Positions 27,312 to 36,109 of a stretch of DNA of 44,599 nucleotides are shown here, piece by piece. Source of the stretch: Hydrogenispora sp. GTDB lineage: Bacteria; Bacillota; UBA4882; UBA10575. The stretch spans positions 1 through 44,599 of the forward strand of contig DUQQ01000095.1 of assembly GCA_012837705.1 (NCBI GenBank). Direction: 5' to 3'. Position 1 is the stretch's first letter. The number at the start of each line of letters is the position of its first letter. Both the position numbers and the translations under genes were made by a program. The notes under the pieces are model-generated. The model saw nothing but the letters and a program-made list of their open reading frames with translations, did no database searches and was not told the origin of the DNA.

Positions 27312-27340
27312 ATTATACAACCTTTAGTTGTGATTGTCAA
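27312..27340 (-). promoter_or_regulatory. Perfect consensus promoter of tRNA-Leu
   Basis: Minus strand TTGACA (27335-27340), 17 bp, TATAAT (27312-27317), 16 bp before the mature tRNA 5' end. It may also drive fumAB by readthrough. Confidence 0.95.
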
Positions 27341-27652
27341 GCCTGGATCGGCATTTGGGTCATCACCCAGGAATCATCAATAAAATCATATGTTCTGGGC
27401 GTTTCCCGTCTTTGTATACCGCCCCTTTGCGAAATAACAAAAAATTTTGAACGTCACAGGCGAATTTTCATGGTTATCCTTCCGCGAAGCAGCAGGGTTT
27501 TGGGAACCGTAAAATTTGCGCGTAACATTTCACCGTAAAAAGCAGGAATAAAGTATAAATTCGCGAATATAATAAATTACTTTTTAAAAGTTTTTTATTA
27601 ACATTGGCGATACTTTTTCGTCTCGCAAGTACAATTGAATCGAGGTTGGGTA
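27341..27652. other. Control region upstream of the ROK regulator
   Basis: No gene is seen in this 312-bp AT-rich stretch. It contains the 9-mer ACCGTAAAA twice (27506-27514 and 27532-27540, 26 bp apart), a palindrome on a -10-like box and a second palindrome just downstream (see next entry). Confidence 0.55.
27559..27591 (+). promoter_or_regulatory. Candidate operator/promoter of the ROK-xyl operon
   Basis: ATTCGCGAAT (27559-27568, perfect palindrome) overlaps TATAAT (27568-27573), and ACTTTTTAAAAGT (27579-27591, 6-1-6) covers the expected start site. The -35 is poor, so activation or a weak promoter is possible. Placement fits autoregulation by the ROK protein; it does not look like the classic XylR box. 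Confidence 0.45.
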
Positions 27653-28813
27653 ATGTTTAAAAAAGCAATTAACCAGGAACTGATGCGGAACAACAACAAA
27701 GCACAGATCCTCCGTTGTGTCAAAGCAAAGCAGGTAGTATCGAAGCGTGAACTCACTGAAGAGCTTGGTTTAAGTACCACGACCGTTTCGACTTTCATCC
27801 GCGAGCTGGAACAGGAGAATTTAATCCAAAATAGTGGGATCGCCCGCTCAACCGGCGGCAGAAGATCCCTCCTCTATCAGTTGAACCCGGATTATTGCTA
27901 TACTTTAGGGCTGGACCTTAAGGTCGACCGTATCGTCGGTGTCCTTCTTGACTTTAAAGGCGACATTAAGGCCGAAAATGAGATTCCCGTTCGGGATCGG
28001 GATGAGTGGAAAGTTGTTCCGCTGCTTAAAACTTTTATCCACGATTTATTGGCCGAGTATGAAATCCCCTGGGCCCAACTGGGTGGGATCGGTATCGGGA
28101 TTCCCGGTGTGCTCAACAATGAGGGCGAGATCATAGATTTTGCCCCGAACCTCGGGTGGAAAAACGTGGATTTACCAACCATGCTTGCTTTAGATAAACC
28201 GATCTACCTTGAAAACGAAGCTAACGCCGGAGCCTTAGGCGAAGTCGTTTTTGGCTTAGGGCAAAACGTCGACCATCTGGCTTACATCTCCGTTGGCATG
28301 GGTATCGGTTGCGGGTTGATCATTGACCACAAATTATTCTCCGGTCATCTCCGCAATGCGGGTGAATTTGGGCATATGACGGTGGAGTCGGAGGGTTTCC
28401 CCTGTCAGTGTGGGAACAAAGGCTGCTGGGAGGTTTACGCCTCGAATTCGGCCGCCCTCCGCATGTACACGGAAAAAACCAATAATAAGCAGGTTACTTT
28501 TCCGGAGTTTCTCCGCCGTTGTCGTGAAAACAACGACCAGGCGACGGAAGTCCTGCAGACGGTAACCAAATATCTCGGGCTGGGGATCGCCAGCGTGATC
28601 AACATCTTGAATCCGGAGATGGTGATCATCGGGGGTGAGATTACCAACGTTAAGTCGTTAATTTTCAATTCATTACTTAAGGAGATAAAAGAACGGACCC
28701 TGGAAAAATCCTTTGCCGGTGTCCGCCTGGAATTTTCCCAACTCGGAAACAAGGCGGCCGCTCTGGGCATGGGTACAATCGTCCTAGAGAAGATCATCAA
28801 TGCTTTGCCCTGA
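27653..28813 (+). CDS. ROK-family transcriptional regulator (XylR-like)
   Basis: A 386-aa repressor-type protein: winged helix at about 15-75, then a ROK sugar-kinase-like domain. The ROK zinc site is present as H241 and C251, C253 and C258 (CQCGNKGCWE). Such proteins release DNA on binding a sugar, here presumably xylose or glucose. ATG at 27653 is chosen because GAGG lies 7 nt upstream; a TTG six codons earlier has no ribosome site. It is the first gene of a xylB-xylA operon on the same strand, so it probably controls that operon and itself. Confidence 0.9.
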   Translation: MFKKAINQELMRNNNKAQILRCVKAKQVVSKRELTEELGLSTTTVSTFIRELEQENLIQNSGIARSTGGRRSLLYQLNPDYCYTLGLDLKVDRIVGVLLDFKGDIKAENEIPVRDRDEWKVVPLLKTFIHDLLAEYEIPWAQLGGIGIGIPGVLNNEGEIIDFAPNLGWKNVDLPTMLALDKPIYLENEANAGALGEVVFGLGQNVDHLAYISVGMGIGCGLIIDHKLFSGHLRNAGEFGHMTVESEGFPCQCGNKGCWEVYASNSAALRMYTEKTNNKQVTFPEFLRRCRENNDQATEVLQTVTKYLGLGIASVINILNPEMVIIGGEITNVKSLIFNSLLKEIKERTLEKSFAGVRLEFSQLGNKAAALGMGTIVLEKIINALP

Positions 28814-28889
28814 AAAAGCCGAAAGTGAGGTGATTACAGGGGGTAAAACCATTTGATTTAAACCAAAAAAAGGGTGGTGAAAATGGCAG

Positions 28890-30380
28890 ATGGCGTATTT
28901 ATTAGGTTATGACCTGGGAAGCTCCTCAATTAAAGCTTCTTTACTGGCAACCGAAGGTCGACTGGTGGCTTCGGCGGTTTCCCCCCAAACCGAACTCACC
29001 ATCGACGCCCCGCAACCGGGTTGGGCGGAGCAACACCCGGAAACCTGGTGGCAACATGTGCAAGAAGCAACAGCCATGTTATTGGCGAAAGCCGCGGTCG
29101 ATCCGGAAGACATTAAGGCAATCGGAATCTCCTACCAGATGCACGGGTTGGTCCTGGTGGACAAAACCGGCCAAGTCTTACGCCCAGCGATCATCTGGTG
29201 TGACAGCAGGGCAGCCGGCATCGGCGACCAGGCTTTCCGCGCTCTCGGGGAAGAGCTCTGCTTATCCCGCTTCTTGAATTCACCGGGGAACTTTACCGCT
29301 TCCAAATTAAAGTGGGTACAAGAAAACGAGCCGGAGATTTACCAAAGGATTTACAAGGCGATGCTCCCTGGGGATTATCTGGCCATGAAGTTAACCGGGG
29401 AGATTAAGACAACCCCTTCCGGCCTCTCCGAGGGGATCCTCTGGGATTACCAGGAACAAAGGCTTGCCGACCTGCTCCTCGAGCATTACGGGATCGACCC
29501 GGACCTCATTCCGGAAGTGGTTCCGACTTTTGCCCCACAAGGCGAGTTAACGAAGGCAGCCGCCGACGCTTTGGGCTTAAAACCGGGAACACCGGTGGCC
29601 TACCGCGCCGGGGACCAACCGAATAATGCTTTTTCCCTTAATGTGATGAACCCCGGTGAAGTGGCGGCGACCGCCGGAACAAGCGGGGTCGTTTATGGGG
29701 TCGGCGCGAAACCAGACTACGACCCAAAATCAAGGGTCAACACTTTCCTCCATGTCAACCACAAGCCGGAGGACCCGCGCTATGGGATTCTCCTCTGTCT
29801 GAACGGAACGGGCATCCTAAACCGTTGGCTGAAGAAGAATCTCATGGATGACCAAGTCTCATATGAAGCGATGAATAATTTGGCCGCCCAGGTTCCCGCG
29901 GGCGCGAAAGGCTTAATGATCTTTCCCTACGGCAATGGTGCGGAACGAACCCTGGAAAACAAAGCAATCAACGCCTCCATTCGCGGCTTGGATTTCAACC
30001 TGCATCACCGTAGTCACTTACTAAGAGCGGCCCAAGAAGGAATCGTTTTTGCCTTAAATTACGGGTTAAACATCATGAAAACCATGGGCGTCCAGACCAA
30101 CCTGGTCCGCGCTGGCCAGGCCAATATGTTCTTAAGTCCGTTGTTCTGCGAAGTATTTGCAACGGTGACCGGGGCCCGGGTCGAACTCTACAATACCGAT
30201 GGGGCGCAGGGTGCCGCCCGCGGTGCCGGGCTGGGCGCTGGGATCTATCCTGATCCAAATGCCGCTTTCGCCGGTCTCCAATCCCAAAAGATTACTGAAC
30301 CCAATCCGAAGCTCGTTCCTATCTACCAGGAACTTTATGAGCAATGGGCAAGTGTTTTAGCCACGGATTTGGGACAATAA
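28890..30380 (+). CDS. xylB: Xylulokinase (FGGY family)
   Basis: A 496-aa FGGY carbohydrate kinase that phosphorylates D-xylulose to xylulose 5-phosphate. DLGSSSIK (8-15), the YQMHGLVLVD and IIWCDSRAA substrate segments and a C-terminal ATP-site GTSGVVYGV-type loop are visible. ATG at 28890 with GGTGA 9 nt before; another ATG 7 nt earlier is out of frame. It lies 76 bp after the ROK gene and 14 bp before the isomerase gene. Related FGGY kinases act on other sugars, but the neighbours favour xylulose. Confidence 0.88.
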   Translation: MAYLLGYDLGSSSIKASLLATEGRLVASAVSPQTELTIDAPQPGWAEQHPETWWQHVQEATAMLLAKAAVDPEDIKAIGISYQMHGLVLVDKTGQVLRPAIIWCDSRAAGIGDQAFRALGEELCLSRFLNSPGNFTASKLKWVQENEPEIYQRIYKAMLPGDYLAMKLTGEIKTTPSGLSEGILWDYQEQRLADLLLEHYGIDPDLIPEVVPTFAPQGELTKAAADALGLKPGTPVAYRAGDQPNNAFSLNVMNPGEVAATAGTSGVVYGVGAKPDYDPKSRVNTFLHVNHKPEDPRYGILLCLNGTGILNRWLKKNLMDDQVSYEAMNNLAAQVPAGAKGLMIFPYGNGAERTLENKAINASIRGLDFNLHHRSHLLRAAQEGIVFALNYGLNIMKTMGVQTNLVRAGQANMFLSPLFCEVFATVTGARVELYNTDGAQGAARGAGLGAGIYPDPNAAFAGLQSQKITEPNPKLVPIYQELYEQWASVLATDLGQ

Positions 30381-30394
30381 AGGAGCGTGCCAAA

Positions 30395-31534
30395 ATGAGT
30401 AATAAAAGATCTTTTCATTCCATTTGTCGTTGGACGTTCAGTCCGGGAAAAGGCGGTTTCGTCCCCGCCAATATCCGTCCACAATGGGACGGACAGAATT
30501 TGAACACCGCTGCGGTAGTGGGCTTAATTAAAGAGCGGATTGTTCCGCGCCTGCCGGAATGGGTTACCCTTGGTTTTGAGGTCCATTACGATACAGAGAT
30601 CAACGAAGAAAATGTGGCCGAAGTCGCTGACGCTTTGAGTGAAGCCGGAATTTACCTCGCCATGATCACCCCGGGTGCCCATAGCCATTTTGGTTACGGC
30701 GGAATTGCTTCCCTCGATCCCAACGAACGGAAGCAAGCCGAGGAGCTTGGCTTACGCACCGTAGATTTGGCCTATGGTCCCTTGCGGAAGAACTGGCATC
30801 CCGATCCGGAGATGGCCCCTTCCTTCGTGCTCTGGAACGGCTCCTACGGCTATGACCTGGCCACCATTGGCGTCAAACAGATGTACCAAAACCTGAAAGA
30901 AAGTGTGGCCGCCCTTTGTCAGTACGAAGCGAAAAAAGGTGGCGCCCTCTACATCGGCATTGAACCGAAACCCAATGAAGGCCATCCGGCGATGTTATTA
31001 CCGACGGTCGCTTCCGCCTTGTTGTTCTTCCGGCGGCTGGAGGAGGAGTTCGGCGTCTCCCGGGCGAAAAAGGGCGTGAACAAAGAGTTCGGCCATTCCG
31101 AGATGATCGGCCTCGACCATGTTTACGATACCGTTGAAGAGCTGGATAACAACGCCATGGTCCATATGCACCTGAATAGCCAGGGGTATAACGACGGTAT
31201 TACCCTGGGTGGTCCTGGACGCTATGATATTGATCATGGCACGAAAATTACCGGCTTCAATATTGCTATTGCCGGCCTCTTGCAAGAGGCGGGATATAAC
31301 CGTTGGTGCGGCCATGATATGCTGGTCCGGCCCTACGACAACGAAGAACAAGGCCTCGACCGGATCGTCCGCAGTATTCTCAGCTGGGAAGCCTGTGCCC
31401 AAGCGGCTGCGAACCTTGATACAAAAGCCCTCATGAACGCCTTGGCGCAGCGGGCCACCGGCGAAGCGGAAGACATCATGCGTAACGCCCTGGTGGAAGC
31501 GCACACCAACTTTAACCAATTATACAAGGGATAA
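30395..31534 (+). CDS. xylA: Divergent xylose isomerase
   Basis: A 379-aa TIM-barrel isomerase expected to convert D-xylose to D-xylulose. It keeps EPKPNE (190-195), KEFGHSEMIGL (E231, H234), VLWNGSYGYD and a late GHD, but the usual HIDLN metal motif reads HMHLN, placing H259 where an Asp ligand normally lies, and the following segment differs too. It is shorter than the common 390-440-aa forms. ATG at 30395 has AAAGGAG 9 nt upstream; the open frame before it overlaps xylB. Context (ROK, xylulokinase) supports xylose, yet another pentose or hexose is possible. Confidence 0.78.
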   Translation: MSNKRSFHSICRWTFSPGKGGFVPANIRPQWDGQNLNTAAVVGLIKERIVPRLPEWVTLGFEVHYDTEINEENVAEVADALSEAGIYLAMITPGAHSHFGYGGIASLDPNERKQAEELGLRTVDLAYGPLRKNWHPDPEMAPSFVLWNGSYGYDLATIGVKQMYQNLKESVAALCQYEAKKGGALYIGIEPKPNEGHPAMLLPTVASALLFFRRLEEEFGVSRAKKGVNKEFGHSEMIGLDHVYDTVEELDNNAMVHMHLNSQGYNDGITLGGPGRYDIDHGTKITGFNIAIAGLLQEAGYNRWCGHDMLVRPYDNEEQGLDRIVRSILSWEACAQAAANLDTKALMNALAQRATGEAEDIMRNALVEAHTNFNQLYKG

Positions 31535-31593
31535 TTTAAAATGCCGCGTCCGGACCGGACCGGACAACAACCCAATCCCAGATTACGGTGATC

Positions 31594-31636
31594 AAAAAGT
31601 CCTTGGGTTGCCATTTGGCAGCACCAAGGACTTTTT
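31594..31636. terminator. Strong bidirectional terminator after xylA
   Basis: AAAAAGTCCTTGG (31594-31606) pairs perfectly with CCAAGGACTTTTT (31624-31636), with an inner GCCA/TGGC. T runs exist on both strands, serving the xyl operon and the convergent DUF4139 gene. A small CCGGA x3 repeat lies just after the xylA stop (about 31550-31565). Confidence 0.95.
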
Positions 31637-31691
31637 ATCGCACTTTATATCAGCTGCATATTATGGATATGGCTTATTATTAGCAGATACA

Positions 31692-33215
31692 TTAATAGTT
31701 TCTGATTGGCAAGTAGGTCTGGTAGGTATAGGTTAACTTGTGCTGACTACGGGGCCACAACGTAATCTCCCAATTCAGCTCCGAGGTGGGATTGGGCCCG
31801 GCTTGGAGGACTGCTTTTTTCACCACGGTACCACCTTCGCCGATGGAAACCACTTCCCCTGGGACTTCATGGGTAACCTTCAGGGTAACCTCGGTTTCTT
31901 TGGTGTTGTCAAGCTCAATTTCGCCCCGGATCCGGACAAACGCATATTCCCGGTCTTGGAAATCGATTCCCCCTTGGACCCGTTCAAACTCGACTTCATT
32001 GGCTTTAACCCGGATCGCCGGTTCCATCATCACCCGGATCTCCCCGCTTTGGTTGCGGGCGATGTAGGGAAAATCACCCATCCCGAGAGGCCGTTCGGCC
32101 ATCATGAGCATGACGCGCCCTTCAATCCAAGGAAAGGGCGAATTGTTATAGATACGGTATACTTTCCAGACCGGCTCCGCGCCGATCTGGCCGGAACTTC
32201 CCGCCGAACGGAAGAGCCGCACCTGGTAGAGGGGTTCGACCCGCACACCGCTGCGGTAGAGGGGTAATAAGACCCGTTCCCCCTTTTTCAAGGTGACTTC
32301 GTTCCGCCGGTACATATTGTACATCACCCGGGAAGCAGCCGTCTCCATTTCGGGACCAGCGGCAAAGGCCAGTTTGTCGCTGTGGACACCCCGCACCGTC
32401 AATTCCGCTCTGTTGGCCGCAAACCCTTGATCGGTCGCAAAAACCACCAACGGTGATAAACCGAAAGCAAATTGCGGTCCGCTTTCCGCCAAATAAACGG
32501 TGGTGTTGACCAGATCGTCCACATCGTTCTGGACCACACCCGAAAAGGAAAAGACCCCGCTCTGCTCGGAAGGATCGATGTTGATTATGTACTCCGGGCT
32601 CCAAGAAAGTCCCCCCTGGAGATAACTGATGCCCACCGGATACGTTGCGCTACGAACCCCCGATTCCCGAAAGCGGACCCGTAATTTGCCCTCATAACTG
32701 GTCTCTTGGCGGATCAAAGAAACGGGCTCAAGGAAACGGGAAGAACCAATCGCTGCCAAGGGGTAAAGCCGATCGGTACCGCTGTCTTCGTCGTCGGCCG
32801 TAGCCACTACGACATAATTGGGATCAAGAAAACTCTTCACCACGCCACGCACGACTTCCCCGTCAACCAGCAGTTCAACCGGTATTCCTATATTCGCCCG
32901 GAAAAGCTCCGCCAAACTATGAACCGGTAGATCTTCCGCCTTTTCATCCTGGTAAGCAACGACTTCCTCTAAAATCAAGCCGGAATCGGCCGAGAACACT
33001 TCCAAGCTTCCGTTTAAAGCCGGAGGAAGGAGGTCAAACACACATTCGCCATTTTCTAAAGAAACCTCTCCCTTCCGCACCAGAAAAGCAAAACCGTCCG
33101 GGAAGATTACCGCTTCGGTAATCGGTGGTCGGTATCCGGCACTGATGCCGCCCCCAAACGCCAGCAGCAGGACTGCCATAAGCGCTGATATGATTCGTAT
33201 CCGTCCTTTTCTCAT
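31692..33215 (-). CDS. Secreted DUF4139-like protein
   Basis: A 507-aa exported protein. A signal peptide or anchor is visible at residues 1-27 (basic start, then AVLLLAFGGGISA). The rest is beta-rich; LSWSPEYIINID and the repeated E-x-R/K-V strands resemble the DUF4139 family, a group of extracellular proteins of unknown function. No catalytic motif is seen. ATG at 33215 has GGGG 7 nt before; a GTG one codon earlier has less spacing. It follows dtd by 84 bp, so may be at the end of the secD-dtd direction, and ends at the bidirectional terminator. Confidence 0.65.
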   Translation of the reverse strand: MRKGRIRIISALMAVLLLAFGGGISAGYRPPITEAVIFPDGFAFLVRKGEVSLENGECVFDLLPPALNGSLEVFSADSGLILEEVVAYQDEKAEDLPVHSLAELFRANIGIPVELLVDGEVVRGVVKSFLDPNYVVVATADDEDSGTDRLYPLAAIGSSRFLEPVSLIRQETSYEGKLRVRFRESGVRSATYPVGISYLQGGLSWSPEYIINIDPSEQSGVFSFSGVVQNDVDDLVNTTVYLAESGPQFAFGLSPLVVFATDQGFAANRAELTVRGVHSDKLAFAAGPEMETAASRVMYNMYRRNEVTLKKGERVLLPLYRSGVRVEPLYQVRLFRSAGSSGQIGAEPVWKVYRIYNNSPFPWIEGRVMLMMAERPLGMGDFPYIARNQSGEIRVMMEPAIRVKANEVEFERVQGGIDFQDREYAFVRIRGEIELDNTKETEVTLKVTHEVPGEVVSIGEGGTVVKKAVLQAGPNPTSELNWEITLWPRSQHKLTYTYQTYLPIRNY

Positions 33216-33299
33216 CACATCACCCCATTTTCCGTTAGTCGCCCCTGTTTCAGATCATACTTCCGCTTGAGAAGGGCAAAACCTTCCTAAAACGCGACC

Positions 33300-33758
33300 T
33301 TATCCCTTTTTCTGCCAATCGGCCGTGTCGAGCATAATCGTGACCGGTCCGTCATTGACTAATTCTACCGCCATCTCCGCACCGAAACGGCCGGTGGCTA
33401 CCGTCATCCCCCTTGCCCGTAGCGCCGCAATAAACCGCTCGTACAGATCGGCCCCAAGCTCCGGCGGGGCCGCGTCGATAAAACTCGGCCGTCGTCCTTT
33501 CCGACAGTCGGCATAGAGGGTGAACTGGGAGACCACCAGGATGGACCCGCCCACATCTTGAACAGACAGATTCATCTTTCCTTGATCGTCCTCAAAGATC
33601 CGTAAGTTGATAATTTTTTCGACTAAGAGCTGTAGATCCGCCTCTTGGTCTGTCCGGCTGACCCCAAGAAGAACCAGTAAACCGGGGCCAATCTCCCCGG
33701 TGACCTCGTTCCCTACCGAAACCCGGGCGAAGCTAACCCGCTGTAGTAGCGCGCGCAT
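33300..33758 (-). CDS. dtd: D-aminoacyl-tRNA deacylase
   Basis: A 152-aa deacylase that removes D-amino acids (and glycine on tRNA-Ala) wrongly loaded onto t[20 protein letters not shown] and the chirality-checking GP in NDGPVTI are intact. ATG start with AGGAGGGAG upstream. The rel-dtd pair is conserved in Bacillota; here a 190-bp gap with no clear terminator divides them. Confidence 0.96.
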   Translation of the reverse strand: MRALLQRVSFARVSVGNEVTGEIGPGLLVLLGVSRTDQEADLQLLVEKIINLRIFEDDQGKMNLSVQDVGGSILVVSQFTLYADCRKGRRPSFIDAAPPELGADLYERFIAALRARGMTVATGRFGAEMAVELVNDGPVTIMLDTADWQKKG

Positions 33759-33948
33759 TCCCTACTCCCTCCTAAAAAATTGCTTAAGTTGTCCACCCGA
33801 CTTTTATTAAAACTTGTGTTCTAGGGGTATTCGGCGTGAACAACCAACTCAAGCGCCTTCCGGACTTGTCGCCCACCTGCCTTTGCTTGAATTTCCTTCC
33901 TAAAATTAATGTGGCTGACAAAAACGACTTCATCGCCAGCGCGGACGA

Positions 33949-36096
33949 CTATCTTCTTTTGGATTTTGTGGTCCGGAACACCTTCTGTACACTTTTTACG
34001 GTACGCAACTTATTGACCAGTTCTTTCCCCTCGTCCAGGTGGCGGACTTCCACCGTAAAATCCAGATAGGCCAGGCCTTTGTTCGTTCGCACATTCACGG
34101 CGCTAACGTTCAGTTTCATTAACGACATGACATTCATGATGTCAACCAGGAGGTTGTTCCGGTCCTGCGCTTCAATCTGAATGGATAACGGATAAACACC
34201 GGTATCTTCCGCATCCCATTCCACCTGAATAAAGCGTTCACTCTCCTTGGGCAGGGTTGGGCAGTCCACGCGGTGAACCGCCACCCCCTTGCCCCTGGTG
34301 GTATAGCCGACGATCTGGTCGCCAGGGACCGGGTTGCAGCAGCGGGAATAACGCACCAAAAGGTCGGGAACGCCTTTGACTTTCACCCCGCCAGCCCGCC
34401 CCCGTGGCCTTTCCGGTTTTTCCCCGGGCATCAGCGGAAGCTGTTTTTTCTCCGGTTCTTTCACCGCCACCAACTTGGCCGCCACCGCACGGGGGGTAAG
34501 TTTACGGTCACCGACGGCAAACAGGAGATCATCCCCTTGGACAAAGCCGAACTTCCCGGCAACCTCCTGTAATATCTCGGGCTTCAGGTACACCGACGGT
34601 TCATAACCGCTCTTTTTCAGTTCCCGCTCCAACTGCTCCCGGGCGAGCAGGATGTACTCTTCCCGGCTTTGTTCGCGGAGCCAATTACGGATCCGGCTTT
34701 TTGCTTTGGATGTCACCACAAAGTTTAACCAGTCCCGGCTGGGACCCCCATCCTGTTTCGTGGTGAGAATCTGCACAATATCGCCGTTGTTCAACTTATA
34801 GTCCAGAGGGACCAGACGCCCGTTCACCTTCGCCCCCACGCACCGGTGGCCGATGTGGGTATGCACCGAATAGGCAAAGTCCACCGGTGTGGCCCCGGCG
34901 GGTAAACTTTTCACATCCCCTTTGGGGGTAAAGACAAAGACTTCATCCTCGAAAAGGTTAACCCGCAAGTTCTCAAGGAATTCGTCCGCATCATTGGCTT
35001 CACCCTGCCACTCCAGAAGATGGCGGAGCCAGGCAATTTTTTGCAGAAAGTCTTCATCCCGTACGGACTTCCCTTCTTTGTAGCGCCAGTGGGCGGCGAT
35101 CCCATATTCGGCCACCTGATGCATCTGCCAAGTCCGGATCTGAATCTCCACCGGCGCCCCCTGGCTCCCCATGACCGTGGTATGGAGGGATTGATACATA
35201 TTGGACTTCGGGACCGCAATATAATCTTTAAACCGGCCTGGGATCGGTTTCCACAGGGTATGCACCACCCCGAGGACTTCGTAGCAATCCTGGATCGTGT
35301 CGACCAACACCCGTAATGCCATCAAGTCATAGATCTCCGAGAAGTCCTTGTTCTGGTTCACCATCTTCTGGTAAACACTGTATAGGTGTTTCGGCCGCCC
35401 TTGGATGTCGGCTTTGACGTTCATCGCGCGTAAGTGTTCGTCCAGGGCTTTAATGTTCTCTTCGATCTCCCGCTCCCGTTCGGATCGTTTCTGGGCAACC
35501 ATGTCCACCAGTTCGTAGTATCTCTCCGGCTCCAGACAGTGGAAGGCAATATCCTCCAGCTCCCACTTCATCCGGTAGACCCCCAACCGGTGGGCTAAAG
35601 GAGCATAAATCTCCAGCGTTTCCCGGGCGATCCGCTTCTGCCGCTCCACCGGGAGATACTGCAGCGTCCGCATGTTGTGCATCCGGTCGGCCAGCTTAAT
35701 CAGGATCACCCGGACGTCTTTGGCCATCGCCAAAAACATTTTCCGTAAGTTTTCCACCTGTTGCTCCTGTTTGTTCTGGAAAATGATCTTCCTTAGTTTT
35801 GTGAGGCCATCGACCAGGGCGGCAACTTCGCCCCCGAATTCTTTGGTGATCTCCTCCAGACCGATGGCCGTATCTTCAACCACATCATGGAGGAGCGCAG
35901 CAATGACCGAGGTGGGGTCGAGACCCATCTCCACTAAAATGTGGGCCACCGCTAAGGGATGATTAATATAGGCTTCCCCCGAATCACGCAACTGCCCTTT
36001 ATGGGCTTCTTTGGCGAATTCGTAGGCCCGCCGGATCTCCCCCTTCGCTTCCGGGCTGAATTTATCTGCTTTTTGTAATAGAAGATCAATCGTCAT
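33949..36096 (-). CDS. relA: Bifunctional (p)ppGpp synthetase/hydrolase Rel
   Basis: A 715-aa stringent-response enzyme. The hydrolase HD (H70, D71, with E74 and D75 in HDVVEDT), the synthetase region with RFKD (bifunctional-type, not ExDD), YQSLHTT and EIQIRT, a TGS domain and a C-terminal ACT domain follow in order. Both activities appear intact. ATG with AAGGTG upstream, 13 bp after recJ. The apt gene that often separates recJ and rel in Bacillota is absent. Confidence 0.96.
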   Translation of the reverse strand: MTIDLLLQKADKFSPEAKGEIRRAYEFAKEAHKGQLRDSGEAYINHPLAVAHILVEMGLDPTSVIAALLHDVVEDTAIGLEEITKEFGGEVAALVDGLTKLRKIIFQNKQEQQVENLRKMFLAMAKDVRVILIKLADRMHNMRTLQYLPVERQKRIARETLEIYAPLAHRLGVYRMKWELEDIAFHCLEPERYYELVDMVAQKRSEREREIEENIKALDEHLRAMNVKADIQGRPKHLYSVYQKMVNQNKDFSEIYDLMALRVLVDTIQDCYEVLGVVHTLWKPIPGRFKDYIAVPKSNMYQSLHTTVMGSQGAPVEIQIRTWQMHQVAEYGIAAHWRYKEGKSVRDEDFLQKIAWLRHLLEWQGEANDADEFLENLRVNLFEDEVFVFTPKGDVKSLPAGATPVDFAYSVHTHIGHRCVGAKVNGRLVPLDYKLNNGDIVQILTTKQDGGPSRDWLNFVVTSKAKSRIRNWLREQSREEYILLAREQLERELKKSGYEPSVYLKPEILQEVAGKFGFVQGDDLLFAVGDRKLTPRAVAAKLVAVKEPEKKQLPLMPGEKPERPRGRAGGVKVKGVPDLLVRYSRCCNPVPGDQIVGYTTRGKGVAVHRVDCPTLPKESERFIQVEWDAEDTGVYPLSIQIEAQDRNNLLVDIMNVMSLMKLNVSAVNVRTNKGLAYLDFTVEVRHLDEGKELVNKLRTVKSVQKVFRTTKSKRR

Positions 36097-36109
36097 TCAG
36101 CTTCACCTT

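Noticed and set aside
30998-31519. 173-aa minus-strand frame inside xylA
   Set aside because: Antisense to a real gene with no ribosome site or promoter.
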